A stretch of 64,000 bases of DNA. It comes from Thamnaconus septentrionalis. Lineage: Eukaryota > Chordata > Actinopteri > Tetraodontiformes > Monacanthidae. Each line of letters opens with the position of its first letter. Position 1 is the stretch's first letter. The translations under genes were made by a program, and so were the position numbers. The stretch lies in NCBI GenBank assembly GCA_009823395.1, contig CM020510.1:13768273-13832272 (forward strand), given 5' to 3'. This document shows positions 32,960 to 45,600 of the stretch, piece by piece. The notes under the pieces are model-generated. The model had not been told where the DNA came from. It was given only the letters and a program-made list of their open reading frames with translations, and ran no database searches.

Positions 32960-34800
32960 CAGGTATCGTGACTTTCCCCTCCTCAGTGAGCGGCTGATGA
33001 AGAGGGTGCTGAGTTGGATGGAACGAAGAAGCTGCGTTTGATGGGTGAGTTGCTAACGACCACAGGTGAGGACAGTGGAAGAGGCGAAGGTGACAGAGAG
33101 TGATGGTCGAGGCAACACCAGCAGCCAATGAAATAATCCCCTAACAAACACAACACAGCAAAACAATAAAAGCATAATGTGTCTGCCTGTTGAGGATGTT
33201 GAGACATTTTTTGACTGGTGGGGCCACAGTGGGTTCTAAAATTTGACAGAGGGGCAAGAACAGGAGCAGATTGAGGGAGTGTTTTGTGATATGTAGAAAA
33301 CATGTCCTTTGATATCAATTGAAAATTAACTAAAGCGTTGCAACAAAGTATGTGTCTTTTGAAGCCCCACGGTAAAGGCTCTATGCCTGAGAGACGATGA
33401 CGTAGTTCCGGCAAAATCTCAGGATTGTTGGTAGTTTCCGGTCAGCGCTGGTTGTTATGTGATGCTAGCAACAAAGCCACCAAAGCTGCATGCAGAGTTA
33501 TTTTTGGATTTTTGGATTTTATTTCACCCTTTATTGAAAGAACTCTTAAAACACAAAAAAATGATGAAATACAGCTATTTTATTACTTACTTACTATTAA
33601 TGTAATTTATTCAAATTCGCCAGGCCATATTAAAAATCTTAACGGGCCACAAACGACCCCCGGGCCATAGTTAACCCATGCCTGCAACAGACTCTAGAAT
33701 TAAATTTTAAGCAAAATGGCCTTCAGACCAGTTCAGTGGTTGGCAGAAATGTATGTGAAAGTCGCTCATCTACTGTGGAAGGCCCAGTGTTCAGGCTGGT
33801 TCAGATCAGGACGACAGGATGTCATCATCCTCTACTGTGGGTTCTGTGATTTGACCCTCGTGCAAAGCCTCATCATCAAAGATGCGCTAAGCCACCAAAA
33901 TGAAAACAGGACAAGCAACAATAGAACAAAGTTTAAACTGACAGACTGGAGACACACAAGGTAATATTAGAAAATAAAGGGAAAATGAATTTTGCACAAT
34001 ATGGGACCTAAAGACATCCATCTTCTGTGACTCGATTTCTTCATAAGGCGCTAAAAAGAAATTGCTTTTACTTAGCAATGCTGTGTGAGCATCTTGAAAG
34101 TGTCCTAAAAACGTCTGAAAACTGCAGTTTATTGTTTGGGTGTAGACAGGAAACAGGGTTTTGTTTGTTTGGGTTTCTTTTTCTGGCCCGTTCTTTTCTG
34201 TTTGACATCATCTTTGGTGTACAACATGTGTTTATGTCCTTGGATAAAGGGATAAATGTCTGGCAAAATGTTGCTGCTAGTTTTAACTTTTTTTCCAGCA
34301 GAATATTGCACGTGTCCAGATCAGAGGACACATCCACTGTCCTGCTGGCGGAGGGGCGAGAGGCATCAGAAGGTGTTTTTCTTTTTGCCATTAACCTCTT
34401 ATTAGCTTCATTGTGTCTGGCAAAGTGTTCAGGCTTCTGATTGGCCAATGAGTCCATTGTGCCGTCCTGTTGGTTTGATGTACTGTATTACTGACACTGC
34501 CAGTCAGAACAGTAAGACACTGTTTTCAAACTGACAGAAATCTGAAATTCAGAAATGTGATTTTACCAGATTTTAATATGAAAACAACATTTTCATGGTC
34601 TAATAAAATATGCTTTTTATCAAATTGCCAGTTGTTTAATGTTCAAGAAGCTTTTATGCTTAAAACAGCAAAGTACAAAACAGCCTGATGCACAGATCCA
34701 TTAAACGTGAAGAGCAGCATAGAATAAGAAAATTAAGGCCCAGCTGTGAAAAGCTGAAAAAAACCCCAACAAATTCCAGGAAGCATTTGGGTGCAATAAT
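23314..34800. other. Intergenic, no gene recognised (part 2)
   Basis: No exon is supported. Visible content: poly-A/T runs (23708-23723, 24342-24355, 31677-31694, 32163-32186); a degenerate AACCCC-like tandem stretch at 28320-28390; a CpG-rich patch around 28880-29260; a (CA)n tract at 32919-32955; a fragment near 33600-33690 ending with CCCCCGGGCCATAG that resembles a common fish transposon end. A minus-strand YADDTLIY sequence at about 26.6 kb is discussed separately. Confidence 0.5.
32919..32955. repeat. (CA)n microsatellite
   Basis: About 18 uninterrupted CA units in intergenic sequence. Confidence 0.95.
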
Positions 34801-36261
34801 GATGGTCTTTTATTGCAAACAAAGAAACAAAAATACAATCTACCGCACTTTCAATCTCCGATTCCTGCGAGACATCAATCATTCCGAGACAGACGTACGT
34901 ACAAATAGAAAATAATTGGTCAGAAACTCCCCAGAACAAATAGAAAATGCAGCGAGAACAGCGGCAAACTACGGCTCCCCGTAACACTTGTAAGTCAAAC
35001 TAATACTCTGTGAAAGTTACAGACCTCATACAAAAAAATAAGATTCTTCAATAATAATAATAATAACAATAATAATAATAACAATAAAAAAAAGCCTGCA
35101 TATTTACACAACAATATTTCCTAGGAACCAGGCTCGCCTCAATTTCCCAAATGAAGCTCCTCCTGACAAGGGTTTCTGCTTTGTTTCTCTCCGTAACTGA
35201 TGTGTTACATGTGTCTTTTCAAAGAGTATAAGGCATGACGATCAACCTTTTGTCTTCTCTCAAACCTTTGGACCGACGGCCACTCATAAATATTGCGACG
35301 GAAGACGTGGTAGTGGACAGTGTCTTTTTTTTTTTTATATTAACGCTCTGGATCATCGTCGCATCTCAAAAGTTTCTGTGCGTTGCGCTGCCCGTCTAAG
35401 GCACCGACTTCAGTGGTGGGTGGGGGAGAGGTCGGGTTCGGGGGGGGGTCCAGGACAAAGCTCAAACTGCTAAACCAAGCCTACGCTAATCTGGAAGCAC
35501 TATGTACACGTGTATGAACACCGGTGATGAGAAACAATCCGCCGCGACGTCGCGAATAACTTAATTTACAAGCCACCGAGTTTCTGAGACGAACTTTACA
35601 GACAAAACTTAAATCAGCAGTCATTTTTTTTTAAATTTTATATTTTTTTCTTCTTTTTTCATTTTGTCTTCAGAGGAGAACAAAAACAAAACAACATATG
35701 TACTCTTTCAGGAGCGGAGACAGCAGTTACCGAACGAGCATGATGACAGCCAGAGATCTCGCTCTCTTTCTGTCCCTCCTCCTCCACCAGCGCTTATCCT
35801 GCACTCAGGGGTCACGGGGAGGGTCGCTGGAGGTTATCCCAGCTGTCTCTGAGCCGAGGGGAGTGCGCGCAGGCACGCGCACTCCCAACTCGCACTCCAA
35901 CGATGGGGAGTGGGGGGAGGGGGGGAACGCCGCCATACCTGGAGGAGAACCGGCACCCAACACGGGGAAGAACTTTCAAACTTTCAATCTTGTGGGAATC
36001 AACTTTCTCGCTTGCCACCGCCGAACCGCCTCCGCCTCCGCCGCACAGCAACCCTCTGAAAAACTGAGTGCGAGCTGATGGCCTTTTTTTTTTTTAAACC
36101 ATAAATCACCTACAGTTGCAGTGCTCGAGTCGCCGAGTGAAAGGGAGGGAAAAAGACCGCGAAAAATTTAATTAGAAAGCTCACAAGTCTGGGAAACACA
36201 CACACACACACACACACACACCGAGGGCCGATCTCTCTTGAACGCGGGGCCGCAGCGGCAG

Positions 36262-36296
<35 letters not shown>

Positions 36297-36403
36297 TGTG
36301 TGTGGCGGCTGGCGGCGTGCATGCGACAAGAGCGAGATTAAAGTAGTTTATTCTCAGACATCCAAACCTTGGAGTGGGAGCCTCGGCCTGGGAAAGCTGA
36401 GAG

Positions 36404-36444
<41 letters not shown>

Positions 36445-38714
36445 TGGTGGGGGCAGTCGTTTTATATTAGAAACCTCATAACAGGAGAGAAACGAAGCTC
36501 GGATAACGGACGAGCGCCGATTCCGGGTTTCCGCTTTCCTCCAGCAACAAACTCTCTGACCGAGTACACAGGGATGTAAAGTGTGTTTTCCTTTGGTGCG
36601 AGGCTCTGCGCCGGTTACTGGGGAAACCGGAGGGGAGGTGAGGGGGGGGGGTAAGGGGGGGCTACGTGGAAAAGTGGAAGGTCAAATCGAGGCGCGAGCG
36701 ATGAGATCACGGACGTCCCGCTCGGCCGTTTCGAACCTTCACGTCACCGAGTTTGTTGTTTGTAGGAAAATTACCCCCGCCTCTCTCCCCGCAGACGGCT
36801 CAGCTTGACGGTTCTCAAACACAATTTTTTTTCTTATTCTTCATTTTCCGCCAAACTCACTCGCGGATTGAGTTTCGTCGACTTTCCACTGGGGCTGCAC
36901 AGATCCTCGGAGGAGCCAGGACCTCTCTCTCTCTCTCTCTCTCTGTGTTGGTGCCACACCGCGCGGGGCCTCCGTCCCGTCGCACTTCAAACGCGCGGCG
37001 GCGAAAGACGGATTTATTAACGCTCTGCCGTTTCTCCCAACCCCCCCCCTCAACCGGTATCCCGCTTTATTTACCGACGTGTTCGCGGCGGTGCCTTAAA
37101 ACCATCGGCGGTTGGAGGAGCCACATAATGTCAGAGGATGGCAGCTGCGTTACTCACATCTGGTCCTTATGAAACACATTTCTTTGATCCTATGTTTGAA
37201 ATTTCAAAAGAAAAAAAAACTATAATGAGCGATTAGTGTTGGGTGCGCAGACTGAAATCAGAGGAGGGAAAATGGAAAGAGCAGCGGCGCAGCCTGTTAT
37301 CATGGCGACGTGAAGAAGGCCGAGGCCCGCTTGGCTCCCCTTTGATGTGCAATAATAACAGAGTCGGGTTTTCTCCCACTGCAGGAAAGTGACTAGATTA
37401 ACACATCCGAACAGCAATAACAGACTGCTGGTTATAGTTAGAATCCTCCAGTTAATCTCCCTCTGCAGCCAGCAATGTTTTTTTTTTCCTTCTTTATTCT
37501 GAATCTGCTGTTTAATACGCAGACATGGAGGAACTTTTTAATATCCCCGTATTTTCTACTGGCAGGTTATTCTGTTGTCAACACTGTTGAGACCATCGTC
37601 AGTGCAAGATGGTCACATTGGCATTTTTGATTTTGTGTGGCTTTTTTTTTTTTGTTTCACTTTCTTTTGCGAAACTTCCCCAAAACTTCAGAACTGGGAG
37701 GAAGCGTCGCCGCAGTGCGTGCGAACGCTGCTGGAGTTTTGCTATGCAACACAACCATACAGTAGCAGTGCCAATGGGTCCGCGCTGAAATCTTAGGAGC
37801 AACAACGCTGGGAACAGAGGCACCTGCAAAATAAATAAGTAAGCGAAACTAAAGCGGATATCAAAAGCAGTTCCATTCAGGGAAAAAGAAAATGAGACTT
37901 TGTACTTAAAGTGATGGCCTCTGTATTTAGCGAATAGTGTCCTCAGCCTCCCAGGGTTTAATAAAAGGAAGTGTGTCTGTTATTGTGCAAATGCTTTGTT
38001 TGTCCCTCTGCCTGTGTGATTCTCCCTTTTCATTACGTGATTGAAAAACTTTTCCCTTTACCCTCCCGACACAGTTTGCCTTGACAGTTCATCATGCGGT
38101 GGAACTGTACTGTAAGTATTGATTGGCAGCAATGGGATCACATTTCACATGTATGTTATGTAAACGTCGCGAGCAAACAATAGAAAGTATTTTTTTTTCT
38201 CTCTCTTTTTTGAAAAAATGCCCCCAGATGTTTGCGAGGTTCTGACGGGAGCGGTGGAGTTCGTCCAGTCCCAGGTTTTAAATACAAGAGTCACAGCGAG
38301 CGAGTCCCGACGCCCGGCGGGCCCGGCGGGCCCGGCCTCTGAACTCTGCTAGACGGGTGTGAACGCAAAAGTGAAAACCTTGTCCACGACAGCTGGGCAG
38401 CGTCACAAAGGCATCCAGCTCGGTTGTAGCTTCCTGAAACGCTACAAACAAAAAAAGAAAACAAAAAACAAAAAGTGTGACCCACGTTTCGTGTCCTTAA
38501 GGTTAAAGTGGTTACAATCAAAGGCAGAGCAGTGTTGTTTCGGACATGCTCACTGCGGAAGCTGAGCTAGGAAACCGTATTTCGTCCTTGAGCTGAATCG
38601 ACCCTTTGGGTGACGGTCGGATCCGTCCGCTCCGTAAATTACCGCCGCCGGTGGCCGGGTGGGTTGGTTGGGGCGGGGGATGGGTGGGTGGTGGGCGGGG
38701 TCCGCGCCGGCCCC
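34801..38714 (-). other. Possible long 3' UTR and flank of the nectin-like gene
   Basis: This follows the nectin-like stop codon on the minus strand. Poly(A)-signal matches on that strand (TTTATT on plus) occur at several points, including near 37064, 37492 and 34809, so the 3' end cannot be placed. It includes microsatellites at 36196-36221 (CA), 36263-36304 and 36408-36442 (TG), and 36922-36944 (CT), an AAT-rich run at 35049-35090, a fragment of the dispersed repeat at 35788-35850, and a GC-rich stretch at 36480-37110. Confidence 0.3.
36196..36442. repeat. Cluster of CA and TG microsatellites
   Basis: (CA)n at 36196-36221, (TG)n at 36263-36304 and (TG)n at 36408-36442. The first two are complementary and about 40 bases apart, so a single strand through this region could fold back on itself. 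Confidence 0.9.
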
Positions 38715-39369
38715 TCAGACGTACCACTCCCTGCGCGAGATCACGGACCCGTCCAGGTGGGACACGTAGTCGCTGTCCGTACCGTTGTCGTAGCAGTCCT
38801 CCGGCAGGTAGGGGGAGCCGTTGTTCACCATGGGGCTGTGCACGGGGGGCCCGCAGGGGTGCATGTTCTGGGTGTTGTAGTGGTCGGGGTAGTAGTTTCC
38901 CTCTTTGAGGCCCGCGTGCGGGTCGCCCCGGTCGGCCCAGTCGTCCCGGTCCTTGCGCTCGGGCGTGTAGTCCGGGTAGATGATGTCGCCGCCCAGCTTG
39001 GGCTTCAGGTCCTGGCTGCCCTTGCTGGTCTTGTCGCCGTACACCTCCTGCAGCTCGTGGGGCTGCAGCACGTCCAGCTGCGACTCCTTCTGCATGTCGG
39101 AGGGCCCCAGGTACTGCTTGGTGTAGTAGTCGCCCCGGAAGGTCCGGCGCTTGCGCATGAAGCAGGCGCCGCCCAGGATGAGCAGCAGCGCCAGGAAGAG
39201 GACGCCGCCCACGGCGCCGCCCACGATGGTGCCCAGGCTGCTCTCGGGCAGGGAGGCCAGCGTCGGCGAGGTGAAGAGCGACTTCCTCTGGTCGGCGGCG
39301 GTGCCGCGCGCGACGTGCCGTGGGCGGGCGGCGGCGTGGTGCTGGGCGCCGACGTGGTCGGGGGAGGAT
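38715..39369 (-). CDS. Nectin-like last exon: stalk, membrane helix, tail
   Basis: In the frame set by the preceding exon the stalk reads [18 protein letters not shown], which matches the DPP-Thr start of nectin-3 stalks. The membrane helix ([20 protein letters not shown]) and the roughly 145-residue tail ending EWYV lie in another frame. One missing base between about 39290 and 39350, a GC-rich run, would explain this. EWYV is the afadin PDZ ligand of nectins. Confidence 0.75.
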
Positions 39370-39635
39370 CTGCGGGGCGACAAAAGGATATACGACGGAA
39401 AACTTTTAAGCGGGGGAGGAGAGAAGGGAGCGAGACGGGCTGAGGGGCCGTAAAAAGGAAGGAGACTGGAGTTTACGTCCTGCAGTGACTGACTGACTGA
39501 CTGTTTCGATTCATTTGTTACAACACTGCGGCGCTGCAGCGCAGACATTCCTCTCCGGATGCTGCGCTGAAAGTTTTGCAGTGGAGCGAGAAAAGAGGGA
39601 AAGGGCCAGAAACAGGTTCCACACTGGAACTCAAA

Positions 39636-39672
<37 letters not shown>

Positions 39673-42600
39673 AAAAGACAAAGAGCGATCGAGCGACCGA
39701 AGACGTGCACTGCGAGCGTCTGAGTGAGCGTGACCGGCTTCTCCCTCCGAACCCCCCGGTGCGGCCGAGTCATGTGAGAAGATGAAACCCTGCGTGATCG
39801 ATTCCAGTTTCCTGCATCTGATTTGTTCTCCGGTGGCTGGAGCCTGCCAGGGTTGGAGGCAGAGGAGGAGGGGGAGGGGCTGCGCCGAGCTATCACTACG
39901 CTCAGGATAAGCGTCTCCGTTTTGACCTCTGGGCTCCGGCAGCTCGGAGGAGCCTGACACCGCCGGTCGATTCCTGCTCAGACACATCGAGGGGCCGTCT
40001 TGACGGCGGAGGCGACGTTCAAGTCCCGCTAACGGGAGCAGCTGCGTCTTTAAGCCGTTTTGGGCAGCAGCGACTGAAAGCAAATTTATTCTCGCTTGGC
40101 ACTGTGGATTCTTGCATTCTTTGCCTTGCCAACCTTCAACAGACAGCGTTTTTAGTCTTAAGATTTCATCGTCAGCGTCAGCAAGAAGGAGCCCATCCAA
40201 GATGGCCCAAAAAAGCAAAGAGTGATCTGGAAAAAATACCAGAGACTAAAAGAAGAAGCTACTGCAAATTATAAACAATGATCCACAGTTTACCGTGGAT
40301 GTGGCTATAGCAGCAGTTTGTTTTTTTTTCTTTTTAAAATAGTATGTCTCAAAGCATAAAAACAACAATGAAGGCTTTTCTCTGTAGACAACAGTGTTTC
40401 TTCCCTTTGGACTGGTTTTGGCAATAGTGCCATGAAACAGTAGCTGCGTTTCAGTACAGTTTTTCGCAAAATAAAAGCGATATTTCGAAAATTTCGACAA
40501 AGTACAATTGCGATTTGCAGGTGTTTCCATCGAAGTGCATTGGCCGGAATTCTCGTAAAATCTCGTCCTGCGAGATCTGTAACTGCGAAAGTGTTTCCAT
40601 GACACTTTCGCGATACGCCTCTATATCAATACGTCTGAAAAACCACCTCATGAGAGCGTAAAGACCTTTTTCAAAGTTTAGGTGTTTCATTTTTTTATTG
40701 TGATATTTACCATTTAAGCAATTTTAGGGGTAATGGAAACACAGCTAGTGTGGTGCACGGCAGCCAACCACGGGGGCGGGGACACGTGGATTATGTCACG
40801 GCATTCACCAATTGGGAGCCTTTAGCTGTAGCGACCGGGCCAAAACTGGTGCTAACAACTGTAACCAGTCCTTTCCAATGTGACGAACAGATGGTTTGTC
40901 CAATCACTTTCCAAGCTTTCCTCAAACGCTCTTCACGGGCTCTTCGCCAGGCGGATGCGTGTCAGAGGAGTTAAAGGATTCGGGAAATGCTCCAGTGGCG
41001 TGCCAGGGTAGAACAAATTCCACCGATTCGCGGAATGGATCCGCAGCCTCATTATCCGCGGCTCTACATCGCGGTTGAAGGTAAAGGCCCGAGAGAGGAC
41101 AATGAAGACGGATCAATGTCAGCAAACTGATGCGCTGGCATCTGCCTTCCTCTGTCGGTCGTGTGTCGCACCCCTGCAGCGCGACACTTTAACCTCGCAC
41201 GGGTTACCAACATCTGCAGCCACGTAGGCGATCGCGCACGCGAGGAGCTGCCAAAAACCACAGGGCTGCCCGGGGAAGAGGGGGTGGGGGCGAGGATGAG
41301 GCAGCTCCGCCAAGCAGGCGCGGAGGCGGTGGTGGGGGGTCCATACTGAGCTCGACCGGACGGTTTCCACAGGGAGGAAGTGAGACGCTGCGTGCCCAAA
41401 GTCTCGATATCTGACAAGCAGGGCAAGATAATTGCCCGGCGCAGGTCCGTCCAGCACAGGATGTCAGCTGTGCTTTCATTTGCAGCACAAGTCCAAATAG
41501 GGGGCTTTTTTTTTTTTTTTTTTTACGCAGATGCATCTTGACAGGCATTTTTTTTTTTTTTTTTTTTTTCCTTCGGGTGGGGGAAAGGCGGGGGGGGGCT
41601 CCTCTGACTCTTTTCCGCTCGACAGTGAGAAATACAACATCTCTTTAAAGCCGCTGTTGCTTTGTTTGGAACGGGATGAGAGGGGAAAGAAGAAGCGAAA
41701 AAAAGAAGCGATGCTCAGCTCCCAGGGAGCCACGCCCTGGCTTTAGAATAATAAACATTTAGACAGGCAGAGGACGCTTTCAAACCTGTTCCAGTTCTGC
41801 CTGAGGAGGCTTTACGCTGCTAAACAGTCGGCGTTTAACCCACTCGGGAGCAGGGAAACCCCACTGATTCAGGGAATTCCCATCTCAGGCTAATCGGGTT
41901 TGAATCTGGGCAGCGTTTAAGTGTAATTCACCCAGACAAAACCCTTTGGGAACAATCAAATGTTTAGGATCAAACTGCAGGAAATGCATGTGTACTGCAC
42001 AGCCACGACCCACCGTGAACCTCCCCCACCCCCCCTGCAAGAAAACCAAAGCAAAGGTCTACGTGGGTGCATGCATTGTGGAACAAGCAAGGGTACGCAC
42101 CCACTTCCTTATCTATGAAATCTAATGTTGCCAAAACCACAACAGCAAAAGTGTTCAGTGCTCTTAATCTGCACTTTGTACTGCCGCTTTGCCAGGAATG
42201 TGTGAAAGTGGATCCGGTCGCGGGCATTTGTTTTGAGGCTTAGGGCCGCTTAGGGCGATGAATGGGGAGCGGATTCTATCGATTGCTTTTAACCTCGGAT
42301 GCCAAGCGATATTTACTTAGTTTAAAAGGAGCACTTGTTGTATCTGACGAAGCGGAGCGGAGGCATCAACGCACCTTGGACCCAGAGGTTGACGTCTTGA
42401 CTGCGGAGGCCAATGTCGTTCAACACCTCGCAGCGGTAGACGCCCGAGTCGTTGCGCTCCAGGGGCCGGTTGAAGGCGAAGGTGTTGTTGGAGATCTCCA
42501 CGCCTTCGGGCATCGATCCGTCCAACCTGGGCAAAAAACAAACCGTGTGTTAAAAGTGTACGCAGAAATATTCAGATTTTCATTAAAAAAACTAAATCCT

Positions 42601-45600
42601 TTTTTTTTTGGGAGGTGACTTTAGCTGCGTTCACACTGCCAGCCAAAATCCGATTTTTAGCCCATCCAGATTTAAACTGGATGGCTCTTTTGTAGTGTGA
42701 ACAGTCACAAATCACATGAAATCTGATTGTTTGCAAAACGGATTGAAACCACTTTCAGGTGGTAGTTTCAAATCGCATTTGGACAGATGCGTCTCAGTGT
42801 GAACAGCTTCAAACACACCGATGGGTTTCGACTGTCCGTGACGTCACTCTACACGACGCAAGAGCCAATGCGCCAGACCAGAGAACGCCATTGGAGGTGC
42901 AGAGCTGTAACGTAATGGAGCAGACAGAAGAAGTCTGATCCCATTTGGACACTTGCTAAAAACAGTGTGGACAGTCAGCCCTAAAAATCAGATTTGAGAC
43001 GGAATCTGATTTGAATCAGATTCGCCTGCAGTCTGAATGCAGCCGCTAACTTAAATTTCTTCAGTTCCTTCTTTCTGTGGCAAACTACTACACACCAAAC
43101 TACCACAACCTTATTTTTAAAGAACACAACAAAAGGTTTCCGCATCAAGCACACTTGTCCTCAAACGGGGTACACACAATATTAGTAGAGAGGGAAGAGC
43201 GCGTCTGTCTTGACCTTGCGAGAAGTGCCGCGCTAAACGAAACCACTTCCTGTTGCCAAAGTGAGGAGACAAAGAGCTGCCAAAGGACCAGTGGCGGCTC
43301 TGATGCATGAACCATTTGGAATCTTTTATTTATAGCAGCGAGTCCCGTTGGGGGGCAGCAGGGCGTTTGACAGCTCCAGTGTCCGGGCTGGCTGAAGCAA
43401 TTTATAGAGCGACTCCTCCGCAAAACGCCACTTAACCTGTGTTTGTCCAATCCGTGTCCGAGACGTGGGCCCCGAGTCACCCAAGTTCCACCAGTGATCA
43501 CAGGCGGTGGCGGTGGGTGTGGTCTTTTAAAGGACAACCACCTTCTTTTAATTGTTTTAGTTTGATAAACGAGCAGAAACGTTGTAATAAACGTCCAGGA
43601 GAATCCAACAGTAGCAGACTCGCCGTGTCATTTAATCAACTGTAAATTTCGTCATCAATCTAACCAACGGTAAAAAACAAAAAAAAACAACAAAAAAGAA
43701 AAGCAGTCAGTCTGCCAGTCTGTCTGGATCAAAATTTAGCTCTCAATTCCCTGTTTAATTTTGTGCCCGGTGATGAAAGAAAGGGATAAAAAATGTCTGC
43801 AGCCAGTTTGAGCAACATTTTAAGTGTGACCAAAATGCCTCTGCTGCAGCCGCAGGAGCTAAATACCAATGTTAAATTGTGTTTCATTATAGCCTATCTA
43901 ACTGAGGGAGGCGTAATTTACTTGAACGCATTTTTTGAGCCATTTCTTCTCCCGTCTTGAAAAGAACAGGGTGTTTTACTGGCTTAAAGTAATGATATGG
44001 ATTATGATTACGTCGTGTAATTAATGTTGGTCGATTTGGAGATTCAGCAAAGTGTATCTCCAACAACTCTGACACTAGTGGCATCAGCAAAAGGCAGAGT
44101 TATGTCCCATGAATGCGGGACAAAGAGCGCTGCTGCAGAATACGGGCCGGAATGTGGCGGCCAATGCGAATGCACAGCAAAACTAAACTGTTGTTGTATT
44201 TGCAAAAAAAAGAAGAAGAAATAAAGTGTGGATTCGTGCAGCAGGATGCAGGACATCACTAAATTTTATCTCGAATTACAATTAAGTTTAATTAAGTTTA
44301 AGTTTTATCTGACAATGTGAAAGGAGTTCAAGCGGCGATGCAAGCATGGATTGAACTCCCCTTTTCTCTTCTTCTAAAATATTAAGCCTGCTTCCAAATA
44401 TAAAAATTACAGGCTGCCGTAAAAGCATCATTAACCTTATTGCAATCATTTCTCTTAGTCCAACCCTAGTATGGCTTACCACACATAAACGCCTCGTTTT
44501 CTGAGGAAAATGTGCAACCATTTATTTCCAGTGCTCGTTTTTTTTCTCCCCCCCCCGACCCCCTTTAATACGGCGAGGGGATTTATGTTCCAACATTAAG
44601 ACGGCACCAACGCAGCGTTCTGACGCAGCGCCCCCCCACCCCTCCTGTTTGTTTTAGCGAGCGGCCACGGCGTTTGCCGCTCACTCATAACGTCGAGGAT
44701 AAATCCAAACTTTCCACACCTCCGGCATTAAAACGCTGTGTTTCCAGCTGCAGGGGTGTCAAGGTCAGGCCTGAGGGTTTCTTCTCAGGGTGACAGTGCT
44801 GTGAATACTGACCTGATCCACGTGAACAGGTGTGCAGAGGGGTTGGCTTTGGCGCTGCAGATGAACTTCACATTCTCCTGACCAACGTGCCAGTTTTTGT
44901 CGTTTCCCACTATTGACACCACAGGTGCAACTGCAAGAAAAAACACAAAAATCAAGTTAAAGTGCTGCATTATTTACAACTTTAACATATATATTTTTTG
45001 TTTCAAGTCAAGACCCCAACAATCAGCCACTGTGATCCCGGTAGCCTGGTGACAAATGAGCTTTTCTTATTTTCTTCTTTTTTTCCAGAAGGAACAAAAG
45101 CGTGCATTATAAGTACAGTAGCGAGTGATGAGAAAAACAAAGGCTGCGCGGGAGAGCGGCGGGATGCAGCATCTGCCGGCAAACGGAGGCAAGTGAGCAA
45201 ACAAATGACCCCGGTTTTGGTGGCAAGTCATGACAGACAGACGCGCCGCAGCTAATAATAAACTCCCGGCTTCACCTTGACAAGAGGCGAAAAACAAAAG
45301 AAGGCAAGAGGTCGGCCAAATGAAGCCCGGCTCATGCGACATGTAATAAAACACGACAAACACCAGCCTTGGATATCCAATTTTTCATTTTGATTTCTCC
45401 TGAGGACAAATGAGGAACTCATTACAGCGACGCGGGAAGACGCCTTCGCTGACCGCGTCCGCTGACCCCTTTCGCGCGGCACCGCATAAAAAAAAATTGT
45501 GCTTCTTTTGCACTTAAAATCCCCTGCCTGTGCGCATCTGACATGATTTATTGATGCGGAGCGCCACTTTCTTGCTGTATTAACCCTGATTTGTCCGTGT

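Larger units (their letters stand above)
39370..42374 (-). other. Nectin-like last intron
   Basis: A 3-kb intron. It holds (TG)n at 39636-39657 with (GA)n beside it, the inverted-repeat element at 40442-40746, and two poly-T runs (41507-41524 and 41549-41569). No exon is supported. Confidence 0.6.

Noticed and set aside
38610..39443. 277-codon plus-strand open frame rich in Val and Gly
   Set aside because: It is the antisense of the GC-rich nectin-like last exon, which has clear family motifs on the minus strand.
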